Origin: an uncultured Muribaculaceae bacterium
GTDB taxonomy: Bacteria; Bacteroidota; Bacteroidia; Bacteroidales; Muribaculaceae
Assembly: GCA_910589095.1 (NCBI GenBank)
Contig: CAJUSN010000013.1
Coordinates: forward strand, 1-28,902
Length of the DNA stretch: 28,902 bases
Direction: 5' to 3'
A model generated the notes under the pieces. That model worked only from the letters and a program-made list of their open reading frames with translations. It was not told where the DNA came from and searched no databases. How positions within the stretch are numbered: the first letter of the stretch is position 1; the number at the start of each line of letters is the position of its first letter. The translations under genes and the position numbers were made by a program. This document shows positions 8,388 to 16,553 of the stretch, piece after piece.

Positions 8388-10246
8388 ATACCACACTTTT
8401 CACATTGACAGGAATTATGCTCTTCGCCGGCGCTTGCTGGGTGTGGAGCGTTATTTTTTTCATGATTGTGCAAAAGCCACTGTTCATGTGCGTGAACCGG
8501 CATGCATCCGAACTACCGTTAGGGCTCAAGGAGATTAGAAGCATTTATAGCCACGGATTTGTGAGCGATGCCATTGTGGGGTCCTATCTTACGGCCGTTC
8601 CACTGATAGCCGTGACAGTGCGCGCAATGATTCCAATGGGATGGTTTGAACCATTCATGACTGCATATAATGTCATAATCTCTCTTGCCATAGGTCTTCT
8701 TACCGCGGGCGACACTCTGCTCTACGCTTTTTGGAATTCAAAGGTCGACGCCTCAGTCTTTGCATATATGAAATCGCCCAAAGGGGCAACCGCGAGTGTC
8801 TCGACAGGTTATATCATTAGCTGGGCTCTTGTGTGGCTGGTTCTAAGTGCAATTTATTTCACTGTGATGCAGCTGATAATATCCACTGGCACCTCACTTC
8901 TGCCTAAAGAATGGATGAGCTGGTGGGGCTATCCGTGCGCTCTGCTCTTGATGCTATTTGCTGCGGGTGGACTGTTTGCCATTATCCGAGGATTGGGTAT
9001 TCGTCCCAACAATCCGAGTGTGGTATATTTTCACAAGAACCAATTTTTCAACCATAGCGCCCTCAACCCCGGCTACAATCTGATTTATTCACTGGGCACA
9101 CGCGATGACTTCAAGAGCCAATTCAGATTTTACACCCCGGAAGTGTGTGACAGGATACTCACCGATCTGTTTCCAACTGAAGGCACTCCGCAACGAGAGC
9201 TGCTTAACAGCAAACGTCCAAACATACTGTTGATAATCTGGGAGAGCTTCGGAGCAGAATTTTCGGGAGTTGACGGAGGTAACGGGGAAGTTACTCCGGA
9301 AACAGACCGGATTGCCCGTAACGGAGTCACATTCACGCAGTGTACCGCGGGAAGCTTCCGCACTGACCGCGGATTGGTTTGCATACTCGGCGGCACTCCC
9401 GGACAGCCCACATCAAGCATAATACGCTACACAAGGAAAATTGCGAACCTTCCGGCACTGCCACGCACATTACGCGATGCAGCCGGCTACGATACCGTGG
9501 CCATTCATGGTGGCGATTTATCCATCATGCACAAAAGCGACTACTACCTCAGTGCGGGCCATAACCGACTTATCAGCCAGCAAGACTTTCCGGAAAACGC
9601 CGAGAAATGCAAATGGGGCGTGCATGACGGACCGGTGTTTGACCGAGTGTTTGATGAAATTACGGCGCGTGAAAACTCCACTCAGCCGTGGATGTTGACA
9701 GTGCAGACGCTCAGTTCACATGAGCCATTCGATGTTCCCTACAGTAGATTGACAGACCCGGTAGCCAACTCATTTGCCTACACAGACCACTGTTTAGGCA
9801 CGCTCGTGAAACGCCTTGAGGCAACCCCGGCATGGGACAATCTGCTGATTCTGTGTGTGGCCGATCATGGCTTCAACGCGCCAAATGTGACACTCCAGCG
9901 CAAAACCTACTCCCATATACCGCTCATAATGGCAGGAGGTGCCGTAAAAGCACCAGCAGTAATAGACACCGTCATGAGCCAGACAGACCTTGCCGCAACC
10001 GTACTGGGGCAGATGGGGCTTGATCATTCCGACTTTCCCTTCAGCCGTGACGTGCTGGCCGACAGCTACACACGCCACACAGGTTTCCACACATTCTACA
10101 ACGGCTTCATGGTGAAGACCCCGGAAGGAGAAACCGTCCACGACAATATCTCCGACACCACCATCCAGGAAACGCCCAATGCCGAGAGGGAACAACTTGG
10201 AAAAGCCACTTTGCAAAGACTTTACGATTATCTCGACACATTATAA
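8384..10246 (+). CDS. LtaS/MdoB-like membrane transferase (alkaline phosphatase superfamily), paralogue 1
   Basis: A 620-residue protein with about five TM segments in the first ~205 residues, followed by an extracytoplasmic sulfatase-like domain, the layout of lipoteichoic acid synthase and phosphoglycerol/phosphoethanolamine transferases. Visible metal and active-site candidates are Glu287 in Trp-Glu-Ser, Thr327 in Ser-Phe-Arg-Thr-Asp-Arg-Gly (nucleophile by family analogy), His446 in Ser-Ser-His-Glu-Pro-Phe, and Asp494-His495 in Ala-Asp-His-Gly. Such enzymes transfer a phospho-head group from a phospholipid to a glycan outside the inner membrane. In a Gram-negative the acceptor is probably LPS core or another envelope glycan, not LTA (inference). 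It overlaps the GT9 gene by 4 bp and is followed after 13 nt by a second, divergent member of the same superfamily. Confidence 0.88.
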   Translation: MNTTLFTLTGIMLFAGACWVWSVIFFMIVQKPLFMCVNRHASELPLGLKEIRSIYSHGFVSDAIVGSYLTAVPLIAVTVRAMIPMGWFEPFMTAYNVIISLAIGLLTAGDTLLYAFWNSKVDASVFAYMKSPKGATASVSTGYIISWALVWLVLSAIYFTVMQLIISTGTSLLPKEWMSWWGYPCALLLMLFAAGGLFAIIRGLGIRPNNPSVVYFHKNQFFNHSALNPGYNLIYSLGTRDDFKSQFRFYTPEVCDRILTDLFPTEGTPQRELLNSKRPNILLIIWESFGAEFSGVDGGNGEVTPETDRIARNGVTFTQCTAGSFRTDRGLVCILGGTPGQPTSSIIRYTRKIANLPALPRTLRDAAGYDTVAIHGGDLSIMHKSDYYLSAGHNRLISQQDFPENAEKCKWGVHDGPVFDRVFDEITARENSTQPWMLTVQTLSSHEPFDVPYSRLTDPVANSFAYTDHCLGTLVKRLEATPAWDNLLILCVADHGFNAPNVTLQRKTYSHIPLIMAGGAVKAPAVIDTVMSQTDLAATVLGQMGLDHSDFPFSRDVLADSYTRHTGFHTFYNGFMVKTPEGETVHDNISDTTIQETPNAEREQLGKATLQRLYDYLDTL

Positions 10247-10259
10247 TCCACTTAAGGAC

Positions 10260-12248
10260 ATGCAACCAACGATGTCAATGTTAAAAAAAATATGGAATTC
10301 GAATCCCACCCGTCTAATAATCAATCTCGCGGTGGTTTATGCGGCATATTTTATTTGCCGAATAGCATTTTTGCTTGAAAACTGGAGCCTATATAACGAC
10401 ACACTAACATTCGGTGGATTTCTGACCATCTGTGGTGGCGGTTTCCGCTTTGACTCCTCGGCCATTTTCTATTCCAACTGTCTGTTCATACTGCTGTTCA
10501 TTCTCCCGCTTCATTTGAAAGAGGGGGTGAAATGGTATCAGATGACAGTAAAGTGGATTTATGTTATAATCAACAGCCTATGCGTGCTGATAAATCTGGC
10601 CGATTCGGTATTTTTCTCCTTCCGGCTGCAGCGCTCCACAATGGCCACATTTACGGAGTTCCAGGGCGAAGGCAATCTTGGCAAAATAGGTATGATCGAA
10701 TTGGCAAGCCACTGGTACTTCGTGCTGCTTGCCGCTGTAATCATTTATGGCTTCTGGCGTTTGTACCGCCCGTCGGAAAAGCCGGAAAAACCCTTATGGA
10801 AATATTATGTAACCAATGGCATCACGCTGTTGGTAATAGGCTTTCTGGCTGTCTGCGGAATGCGTGGAAGCATCCTGTTTCTCTCGGCCACGCGCCCCAT
10901 CTCCGTTGGCTATGCCCAGCGGTTCGTGAGCAAACCGGTTGAGACCGGCATTGTGCTCAACACTCCGTTTGCCCTGCTCCGTACCATTGGCGAAGTGCCG
11001 ATGACCGAACCTGAATTTTTCAGCGAGGAAGAACTGGAGGCCATATATTCGCCAGTGCACATCCCCTCCGATACGACAGAAGTGAGAAAGAAAAACGTTG
11101 TCATACTCATTGTGGAGAGCTTCGCCCAGGAATTTATAGGCGGCCTCAACCGCGACCTTGACGGAGGCACCTACAAGGGCTATACCCCATTTGCCGACTC
11201 GCTGCTTACGGTGAGCGCATACTGGGACCAAATGTTTGCCAACGCAGGCTTCAGCATAGATGCGCCGCCTGCCGTACTGGCCTCCATTCCACGAATGAAC
11301 CGGCCGTTCGTGACAACTCCCCATTCACTCGATGACATCAACTCCATAGCTTCCGTTCTGAAACCGATGGGCTACAGATCGGCCTTTTTCCATGGCGCCG
11401 ACAATGAATCACTCGGCATCCAGGCATTCACTCGCCATGCCGGATTCGATGAATATTACGGACAGAATGAATTCTACGCCGACCCTCGCTTCGGAGGCAA
11501 AGCAGAATTTGACGGCACATGGGGAGTGTGGGATGAACCGTTCCTGCAATACTTTGCCAACACTCTCAGTGAAATGCCACAGCCCTTCGTGGCGGCAGTA
11601 TTCACCCTGTCGTCACACCATCCGTTCAAAGTACCCGACAAATACAGCAACATACTGAAGGATGAAGGGATTTATCCACTGCACAAGTGCATACGCTACA
11701 CAGACTATTCGCTTCGCCGATTTTTCGACACGGCCCGCAAGCAGCCATGGTATGAAAACACAATCTTCGTACTGTCGGCCGACCATGCCAGTTCCAAACG
11801 CACCCACGACGTGTACAAAAACGACGTGGGCGGCTTCCGCGTGCCGCTTTTGATATTCGACCCGTCCGGCAACTTGCCCCGTGGCAAACAAGCCGGTATT
11901 GCCCAGCAAACTGACCTAATGCCCACTCTGCTCAACTACATAGGCAACCGCCAACCATACGTGGCATTCGGAAAAGACCTCTTCAACACCGATGCATCGG
12001 ACACCTGGGCGTTCAATTGGGACAACATACCTCAATATATCAAGGGCGACTACGTGATCCAGCTCAACGATGACTGCACCGAAATAACCGGCATGTATAA
12101 TTACCGCACCGATCCTCTGCTTAAAGAAAACCTCAAGGGACGCGGACTGCCGGAAGAGAAAGAGATGCTTCGCCAGGCCCAGGCTGTGGTACAAAGCTTC
12201 ATGAGCCGCATGAACCGCAATGAAGTAACCATGAAAAACGGAAAGTGA
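10260..12248 (+). CDS. LtaS/MdoB-like membrane transferase (alkaline phosphatase superfamily), paralogue 2
   Basis: A 662-residue protein read from the ATG at 10260, which is preceded by AAGGA and lies 13 nt after the previous stop; the frame stays open further upstream but that part overlaps paralogue 1. About five TM segments lie in the first ~200 residues, followed by a sulfatase-fold domain. Catalytic candidates are Glu286 in Val-Glu-Ser, Ser332 in Phe-Ser-Ile-Asp (where LtaS has Thr in Thr-Ser-Asp), and Asp508-His509. The Ser-Ile-Asp-Ala-Pro-Pro context differs from the Arg-Thr-Asp-Arg-Gly of paralogue 1, so the two belong to different subgroups and probably have different donors or acceptors (inference). 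Its stop overlaps the next start by one base (TGATG). Confidence 0.86.
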   Translation: MQPTMSMLKKIWNSNPTRLIINLAVVYAAYFICRIAFLLENWSLYNDTLTFGGFLTICGGGFRFDSSAIFYSNCLFILLFILPLHLKEGVKWYQMTVKWIYVIINSLCVLINLADSVFFSFRLQRSTMATFTEFQGEGNLGKIGMIELASHWYFVLLAAVIIYGFWRLYRPSEKPEKPLWKYYVTNGITLLVIGFLAVCGMRGSILFLSATRPISVGYAQRFVSKPVETGIVLNTPFALLRTIGEVPMTEPEFFSEEELEAIYSPVHIPSDTTEVRKKNVVILIVESFAQEFIGGLNRDLDGGTYKGYTPFADSLLTVSAYWDQMFANAGFSIDAPPAVLASIPRMNRPFVTTPHSLDDINSIASVLKPMGYRSAFFHGADNESLGIQAFTRHAGFDEYYGQNEFYADPRFGGKAEFDGTWGVWDEPFLQYFANTLSEMPQPFVAAVFTLSSHHPFKVPDKYSNILKDEGIYPLHKCIRYTDYSLRRFFDTARKQPWYENTIFVLSADHASSKRTHDVYKNDVGGFRVPLLIFDPSGNLPRGKQAGIAQQTDLMPTLLNYIGNRQPYVAFGKDLFNTDASDTWAFNWDNIPQYIKGDYVIQLNDDCTEITGMYNYRTDPLLKENLKGRGLPEEKEMLRQAQAVVQSFMSRMNRNEVTMKNGK

Positions 12249-13324
12249 TGAAGATAGTGCATATATTTCCGGGAAAAGTATGGGGCGGAGCCGAGCAGTA
12301 TGTCCTCGACCTCGGGGAAGCTTTGCGCAAACGCGGACATGAGGTGAGCTATGTGGCCCGGCCATCCAAAGCAGTAGAGGACCGGCTGAGAGGACAGGTA
12401 GCTTACAGTGTGGCAGCAATAGGCGGACTTCTAGGCCGAGGTGGCGTAAATGAGCTGATCAATGCAGTGAAAGAGGCCGATTTAGTGCATGTGCATGACC
12501 TGAAACATGTGGCACCGGTGAGCCGAGCCATAAAAAAGAGCGGTGGCCGGGCGCGGATAGTTGTTACACGCCACATAGCCCGGGCATCGCGTACATTGCC
12601 ATGGATGCGTAAGCCGCTCCGGGAGGTCCACAGAATGATCTTCGTAAGCCACCTTGGCCAGAGCCTTTGGCGAAGCGTCAACGGCTGGATGCCGGAGGAA
12701 AAATGCCGAGTGATCCACAACAGCATTCCCCCTTACATACCTGAGGATACAGATAATCTGCGCAAGCGATACGGAGTTTCGGACGATGTGCCACTGATTA
12801 TGTTCACCGGACGAATAAGGAAATCAAAAGGGTGCATGACCCTTGTGGAAGCACTTGGAAGGCTGAGTGCTCTGAAATGGCAAATGGTGTTCGTGGGTCG
12901 ATGCAAACCGGCCGACTACGACAAAGAGCTACTTGAAACAGCGCGCGACAACGGAATAGCCTCTCGCCTCGGCTTCATGGGGTTCAGCGACCGCGTGCGC
13001 TCTCTCATCCGACAAGCTGACATAGGTGTGGCTCCCTCAATTGTAAGAGAAGCGTGTCCGTTGACTCCGATGGAATTCATGCAGGCGGGCGTGTGCGTGG
13101 TGGCCACCGACAATGGAGCCCAACCGGAATATATCACCGACGGCAAAACGGGAGTGTTGGTCAAGCCCGGCGATGTTGAAGGAACAGCCACCGCACTTCG
13201 CTCGCTTCTCACCGACCGGCAGCGCCGCAATACCATAGCCTCACGCGGTAAGGAATATTTTGAAACCGAAATGAATTACGACAGTTTCATTGAGAATATC
13301 CTTTCAGCCTATGAAGTGATTTAG
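12248..13324 (+). CDS. Glycosyltransferase family 4
   Basis: A 358-residue GT-B enzyme. The N-terminal acceptor domain starts with a Rossmann strand followed by the glycine turn Lys-Val-Trp-Gly-Gly-Ala-Glu-Gln. The C-terminal donor domain starts near Gly-Arg-Ile-Arg-Lys-Ser-Lys-Gly and contains the retaining-GT EX7E motif, Glu-Ala-Cys-Pro-Leu-Thr-Pro-Met-Glu, followed by Asn-Gly-Ala-Gln-Pro-Glu. I take the ATG at 12248, which overlaps the upstream TGA, in preference to the adjacent GTG at 12245. It is the fourth gene of the cluster, so it probably adds a sugar to the same envelope glycan that the GT9 enzyme extends. The specific sugar cannot be read from the sequence. Confidence 0.9.
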   Translation: MKIVHIFPGKVWGGAEQYVLDLGEALRKRGHEVSYVARPSKAVEDRLRGQVAYSVAAIGGLLGRGGVNELINAVKEADLVHVHDLKHVAPVSRAIKKSGGRARIVVTRHIARASRTLPWMRKPLREVHRMIFVSHLGQSLWRSVNGWMPEEKCRVIHNSIPPYIPEDTDNLRKRYGVSDDVPLIMFTGRIRKSKGCMTLVEALGRLSALKWQMVFVGRCKPADYDKELLETARDNGIASRLGFMGFSDRVRSLIRQADIGVAPSIVREACPLTPMEFMQAGVCVVATDNGAQPEYITDGKTGVLVKPGDVEGTATALRSLLTDRQRRNTIASRGKEYFETEMNYDSFIENILSAYEVI

Positions 13325-13397
13325 TTTTAACTTTATGAAATCTTTATCAGTTTTTTTCAGATTATTTATTGATTTCATTCAGTCATTATAGAACCCA
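13325..13397 (+). repeat. Intergenic repeat copy A
   Basis: Contains TTTTAACTTTAT (13325-13336) and a block at 13370-13397 ending in ACCCA. Both parts recur in the same order and strand at 16076-16122, with the second block matching at 24 of 28 positions and 26 fewer bases between the blocks. It lies between the GT4 gene and the DUF6492-like gene and contains TAACTTTA, one base off the -7 consensus, so it might also hold a weak promoter. Confidence 0.4.
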
Positions 13398-13400
13398 TCC

Positions 13401-14246
13401 ATGAATCTTGACAAACTGCGCCGCAAATGGCGCTATGCCCGCTTCGACCACTCATCGCCCCGCTCGCTCCCAGCGATGCGGGACGCAACGGTTGACCTGA
13501 TAATCCCGGTGACCGAAAAGGATCTTACCATACTGCCGTTGGCGCTGGAGGCTGCGCGACGTAACATTTCCCACACCATTGCGGGAATTTACATCGTGGC
13601 ACCCGAAAGCGAAAAGATCCGTGAGTTTTGCGTTGCCGAAGGGTTGGAATTTGTCAATGAACAGACCGTGATGGGCTACGGCCCTAAACAGATCGGCTTA
13701 AAAATCACGGAGCCTCCATGTGACCGGAGCGGATGGCTATATCAACAGCTGCTCAAACTCTCAGGCCGAGTGGGCAAGTCACCCTATTTTATCACTTTGG
13801 ATGCCGACCATATATTACTTCGGGAGCACACTTTTATCACAGATGAAGGGAAATTGGTATTCTACCGGAGTCGCGAACATCACACCCCGTACTACGACAA
13901 CATCCGCCGGCTCATCGGGATGGAGACAGGCCAGGGACTGAGCTATGTGGCCCACAAGATGGTGTTCGAACGGGAATCGCTCGCACAGTTGCGCGCAGAG
14001 ATAGAAAAGCGCAATCCCGGCAAAAGCTGGGACCGCGCTATAATAGACTCTGTGGACCGCACGCAGATATCCGGATTCTCGGAATTCGAGCTCTACGGCC
14101 ACTTCATAGAGGATGCACATAAATGTGCTCTCCCCTTCCGTAACCATCATTTCCGCTACTCCAAGCTTGACACACTCGATCGGCTCACGGCCCGTTACAG
14201 CGGCCGCTACGCCGCCATCACCTTCCCGGAGTACCTCCAGGGATGA
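13401..14246 (+). CDS. DUF6492-like GT-A fold protein, probable glycosyltransferase
   Basis: A 281-residue cytosolic protein. After about 30 basic residues there is a GT-A-like strand (VDLIIPVTEKD), and Asp134-Ala-Asp136 (Leu-Asp-Ala-Asp-His) is a good DxD metal/nucleotide-sugar motif. The phrase Gly-Trp-Leu-Tyr-Gln-Gln-Leu-Leu-Lys-Leu upstream of it is typical of DUF6492 proteins as I recall them. The function is inferred: sugar transfer in surface glycan assembly. The gene is separated from the GT4 gene by 76 nt, so it may be the last member of the envelope cluster or have its own weak promoter. It converges with the DXS-like gene, leaving only 16 bp between their stop codons. Confidence 0.72.
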   Translation: MNLDKLRRKWRYARFDHSSPRSLPAMRDATVDLIIPVTEKDLTILPLALEAARRNISHTIAGIYIVAPESEKIREFCVAEGLEFVNEQTVMGYGPKQIGLKITEPPCDRSGWLYQQLLKLSGRVGKSPYFITLDADHILLREHTFITDEGKLVFYRSREHHTPYYDNIRRLIGMETGQGLSYVAHKMVFERESLAQLRAEIEKRNPGKSWDRAIIDSVDRTQISGFSEFELYGHFIEDAHKCALPFRNHHFRYSKLDTLDRLTARYSGRYAAITFPEYLQG

Positions 14247-14262
14247 AAGCCGTAAACGCCAA

Positions 14263-15993
14263 TCAGGCGAGGGAGGCGATTGCTTCGGGGGTGAGGCCGC
14301 AGGAGGCCAGAAGGTCGGCGGCACGGTAGCGGTCAGGAAATGCTTTTGGCAGGCCGAGGACTTTGACGTTGACGGGCGCGGAGCCAAGATAAGCGGCGAT
14401 TTTTTGACCGAGACCACCATCAACGGAGTTGTCCTCAAGGGTGATGACAAGGCGGAAATCGCGCAGCGAATCAAGTGTTGCAGTGTCAAGATGCGACATG
14501 TAGCGGGGATTGATCACCATGGGGTCCAATCCTTTGGCTTCCATAAGTGAAGCAGCCTGCTGTGCGAGAGGCAAGAAATCGCCTGCGGCGATGATTGCCA
14601 CGTCCTTTCCGGCACGGACTGTCTCATAGCCCACAGTGGAGTAGTCGACATTGAAGTCACCGACGCGGTTTACGATGCGGCCGCCGGGGGTGCGTACGAG
14701 TACCGGTGTATTCTTCTGAGCCATGGCCCATTCAAGCATTGCGAGATATTCCTCCACGCAGGTTGGAGCAAGGAAAAGTATGCCGGGAATGTTTGAAATC
14801 ATAGGCACATCAAAAAATCCGAGGTGAGTGCAATCGTTCATGCCCCAAACGCTTCCGTAGAAAGTGACAAACAGGGCGGATTGGCGATTGATGGACACAT
14901 CCTGCGAGAGCTGATCGTAGGCACGCTGAATGAAAGTGGAAGGTTCGGCCACAACCGGAGTGCAACCCTCTTTAGCCAAGCCGGAAGCCATGGCAACGGC
15001 CTGTTCTTCGGCAATGCCTACATCCACAAAGTTTTTGCCGGCCTGGGCGCGTTGTGCCGGTCCGAAACCTACGGCACCGGGAACGCCTGCAGTGATGACA
15101 ACGGTGGATGGATTGGCCTTTATAGCTTCCAACATTTTTTCTGCAAAAATATCGGTATAGCCTTTAGCGGCAGGAGCTGATGCTTGGCCTGTTACCGGGT
15201 CAAAGGGGCCGTGAAAGTGGAATGCTTCCTTATGCTCCTGGGCCACGGGAAGGCCCATGCCTTTTTCGGTGTTGAGATGAACCACAACCGGCTTGGTTGA
15301 ATCCTTTACCTTACGAAAAGCAGCTATGAGTGATTCAAGATTATTTCCATCGGCAACATAGAGATAATCGTACCCTAAGGATTTGAAATAATTATCGGTT
15401 GCTTGCCCGGAGGTTTGACGCAAGAGAGCAAGATTATCATAGAGAGAGCCCTCATTTGGAGCAATGCTCATCTGATTGTCGTTGACCACAACTATGAAAT
15501 TGGACTTAAGAGTTGCAGCGTAATCAAGACCTTCGAAAGCTTCGCCCCCACTAAGCGAACCGTCGCCAATTACGGCCACTACATTGTGAGTTTCACCTTT
15601 TAGATCACGAGCTTTTGCAAGGCCGGAAGCGAGCGAAACGGAGGTGGAGGTGTGACCAATTGCAAAGAGGTCGTAGGGACTTTCTTCGGGGGAGGTAAAT
15701 CCGGTTACATCATCGTAGCATGCAGCATCCAAAAACGCCCGGATTCGCCCAGTGAGCATTTTGTGGACATAGGTTTGATGTGATACGTCGAATACAATGC
15801 GGTCAGTTGGCGCGTCAAACACATAATGCAACGCGACGGTTGCCTCAAGGAAACCGAGGTTAGGACCTACGTGGCCTCCATGGGCAGCGAGTTTTTGGAT
15901 CAATACTTTGCGCAGGTCAGCACAGATGGAGGTGAGTTCGTTCACCGAGCGGCCCTTAATATCGGCCGGAGAATGGATATCGGCAATGTTCAT
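14263..15993 (-). CDS. DXS-like ThDP enzyme (1-deoxy-D-xylulose-5-phosphate synthase family, divergent)
   Basis: A 576-residue transketolase-family protein of the DXS type. The ThDP motif Gly143-Asp-Gly...Asn171-Asp-Asn, the H41 (GGHVGPNLG), H72 (DVSHQTY), H259 and Glu329 (GIAEEQ) positions are all retained. From residue 349 to 438 it aligns with E. coli DXS as I recall it with a constant offset of 41 and no gaps: Arg357 and His390 match Arg398 and His431, but Tyr392 becomes Pro351, Arg420 becomes Tyr379, Asp427 becomes Asn386 and Arg478 becomes Gly437. Those residues contact glyceraldehyde-3-phosphate, so its acceptor may differ. It also lacks about 30 residues of the linker after the ThDP domain. 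A canonical Dxs is expected elsewhere in the genome (inference). The frame is intact and a promoter-like element lies just upstream. Confidence 0.85.
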   Translation of the reverse strand: MNIADIHSPADIKGRSVNELTSICADLRKVLIQKLAAHGGHVGPNLGFLEATVALHYVFDAPTDRIVFDVSHQTYVHKMLTGRIRAFLDAACYDDVTGFTSPEESPYDLFAIGHTSTSVSLASGLAKARDLKGETHNVVAVIGDGSLSGGEAFEGLDYAATLKSNFIVVVNDNQMSIAPNEGSLYDNLALLRQTSGQATDNYFKSLGYDYLYVADGNNLESLIAAFRKVKDSTKPVVVHLNTEKGMGLPVAQEHKEAFHFHGPFDPVTGQASAPAAKGYTDIFAEKMLEAIKANPSTVVITAGVPGAVGFGPAQRAQAGKNFVDVGIAEEQAVAMASGLAKEGCTPVVAEPSTFIQRAYDQLSQDVSINRQSALFVTFYGSVWGMNDCTHLGFFDVPMISNIPGILFLAPTCVEEYLAMLEWAMAQKNTPVLVRTPGGRIVNRVGDFNVDYSTVGYETVRAGKDVAIIAAGDFLPLAQQAASLMEAKGLDPMVINPRYMSHLDTATLDSLRDFRLVITLEDNSVDGGLGQKIAAYLGSAPVNVKVLGLPKAFPDRYRAADLLASCGLTPEAIASLA

Positions 15994-16018
15994 TTTGAAT
16001 TTTGGAATAAGGAAGTGG

Positions 16019-16026
16019 CAAAGATA
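16019..16026 (-). promoter_or_regulatory. -7 promoter element of the DXS-like gene
   Basis: On the minus strand TATCTTTG matches TAnnTTTG exactly, 25 nt before the ATG at 15993. A TTTG at 16053-16050 lies 23 nt upstream, slightly longer than the usual 19-21 nt, so the -33 assignment is tentative. Confidence 0.5.
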
Positions 16027-16075
16027 AGAAGTGCCACCGAAATAATAAACAAACTTAGCCTAAGGGTATGTTTAC

Positions 16076-16122
16076 TTTTAACTTTATATTGGAGTGATTT
16101 CTTTCAGTCATTACGGTACCCA
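16076..16122 (+). repeat. Intergenic repeat copy B
   Basis: Second copy of the element at 13325-13397: TTTTAACTTTAT at 16076-16087 is identical, and the block at 16095-16122 matches 24 of 28 bases. It lies between the FKBP stop and the DXS-like start and faces no gene on the plus strand, so it is unlikely to be just a promoter. Confidence 0.4.
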
Positions 16123-16144
16123 GCAAACCCTTCATTCAATCAAA

Positions 16145-16543
16145 TTAACCCACTCCAAGGAGTTCTATTTCAAAAATAAGGGTTGAGCCGCCGGGGATTC
16201 CGGGTTGATTGAAGCGGCCATAGGCCTGCTCGGCCGGTATGTAGATTTCCCATTTGTCGCCCACATGCATTTGCTGCAGGGCTATTATCCATCCGGGAAT
16301 GAGGTCGCGTAAGCGGAAAGCCGGAGCGGTGCCCCCGCGTGAGCTGTCGAATGTGCGACCATTGATGGTTTTACCTACGTAATGGGCAGTGACCACGCTG
16401 TTGCGATTAGGCGACGGGGCCTTGGGATTGCCGGAACGGATAACTTTGTAGAAAATACCTTTGTCAATGGGCTTTACACCGGGCTCCTGCGATTTTTCCT
16501 GGAGCCATCGGCGGTTTTTGTCAATATATTCTTGTTTTGCCAT
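16145..16543 (-). CDS. FKBP-type peptidyl-prolyl cis-trans isomerase
   Basis: A 132-residue protein, cytosolic because no signal peptide is present. The first ~40 residues are a charged helical extension (KQEYIDKNRRWLQEK). The FKBP domain follows: Ala-His-Tyr-Val-Gly, Thr-Phe-Asp-Ser-Ser, the Leu-Ile-Pro-Gly-Trp-Ile-Ile-Ala-Leu segment and Ile-Pro-Ala-Glu-Gln-Ala-Tyr-Gly, closing with Leu-Ile-Phe-Glu-Ile-Glu-Leu-Leu. These include the aromatic pocket residues of active FKBPs. It catalyses proline isomerisation during folding. The hairpin with a T run ends 10 nt upstream of its ATG, which leaves no room for a separate consensus promoter there; expression may depend on read-through from the GH92 gene (inference). 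Confidence 0.93.
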   Translation of the reverse strand: MAKQEYIDKNRRWLQEKSQEPGVKPIDKGIFYKVIRSGNPKAPSPNRNSVVTAHYVGKTINGRTFDSSRGGTAPAFRLRDLIPGWIIALQQMHVGDKWEIYIPAEQAYGRFNQPGIPGGSTLIFEIELLGVG

Positions 16544-16553
16544 ATTTTAAAAA

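Noticed and set aside
10179..10259. N-terminal extension of the second LtaS-like protein to a start at 10179
   Set aside because: It overlaps the coding end of paralogue 1 and adds polar residues before the first TM segment; the ATG at 10260 with AAGGA upstream fits better.
13325..13400. Possible promoter TAACTTTA ahead of the DUF6492-like gene
   Set aside because: The last base of the -7 consensus is wrong, no -33 TTTG lies at the right distance, and the same block recurs at 16076 where it faces no gene; not listed as a promoter.
14263..15993. DXS-like gene considered as a truncated dxs pseudogene because it is shorter than usual
   Set aside because: The frame is intact, both termini align with DXS, and the length difference comes from a clean internal linker deletion plus a shorter N-terminus.
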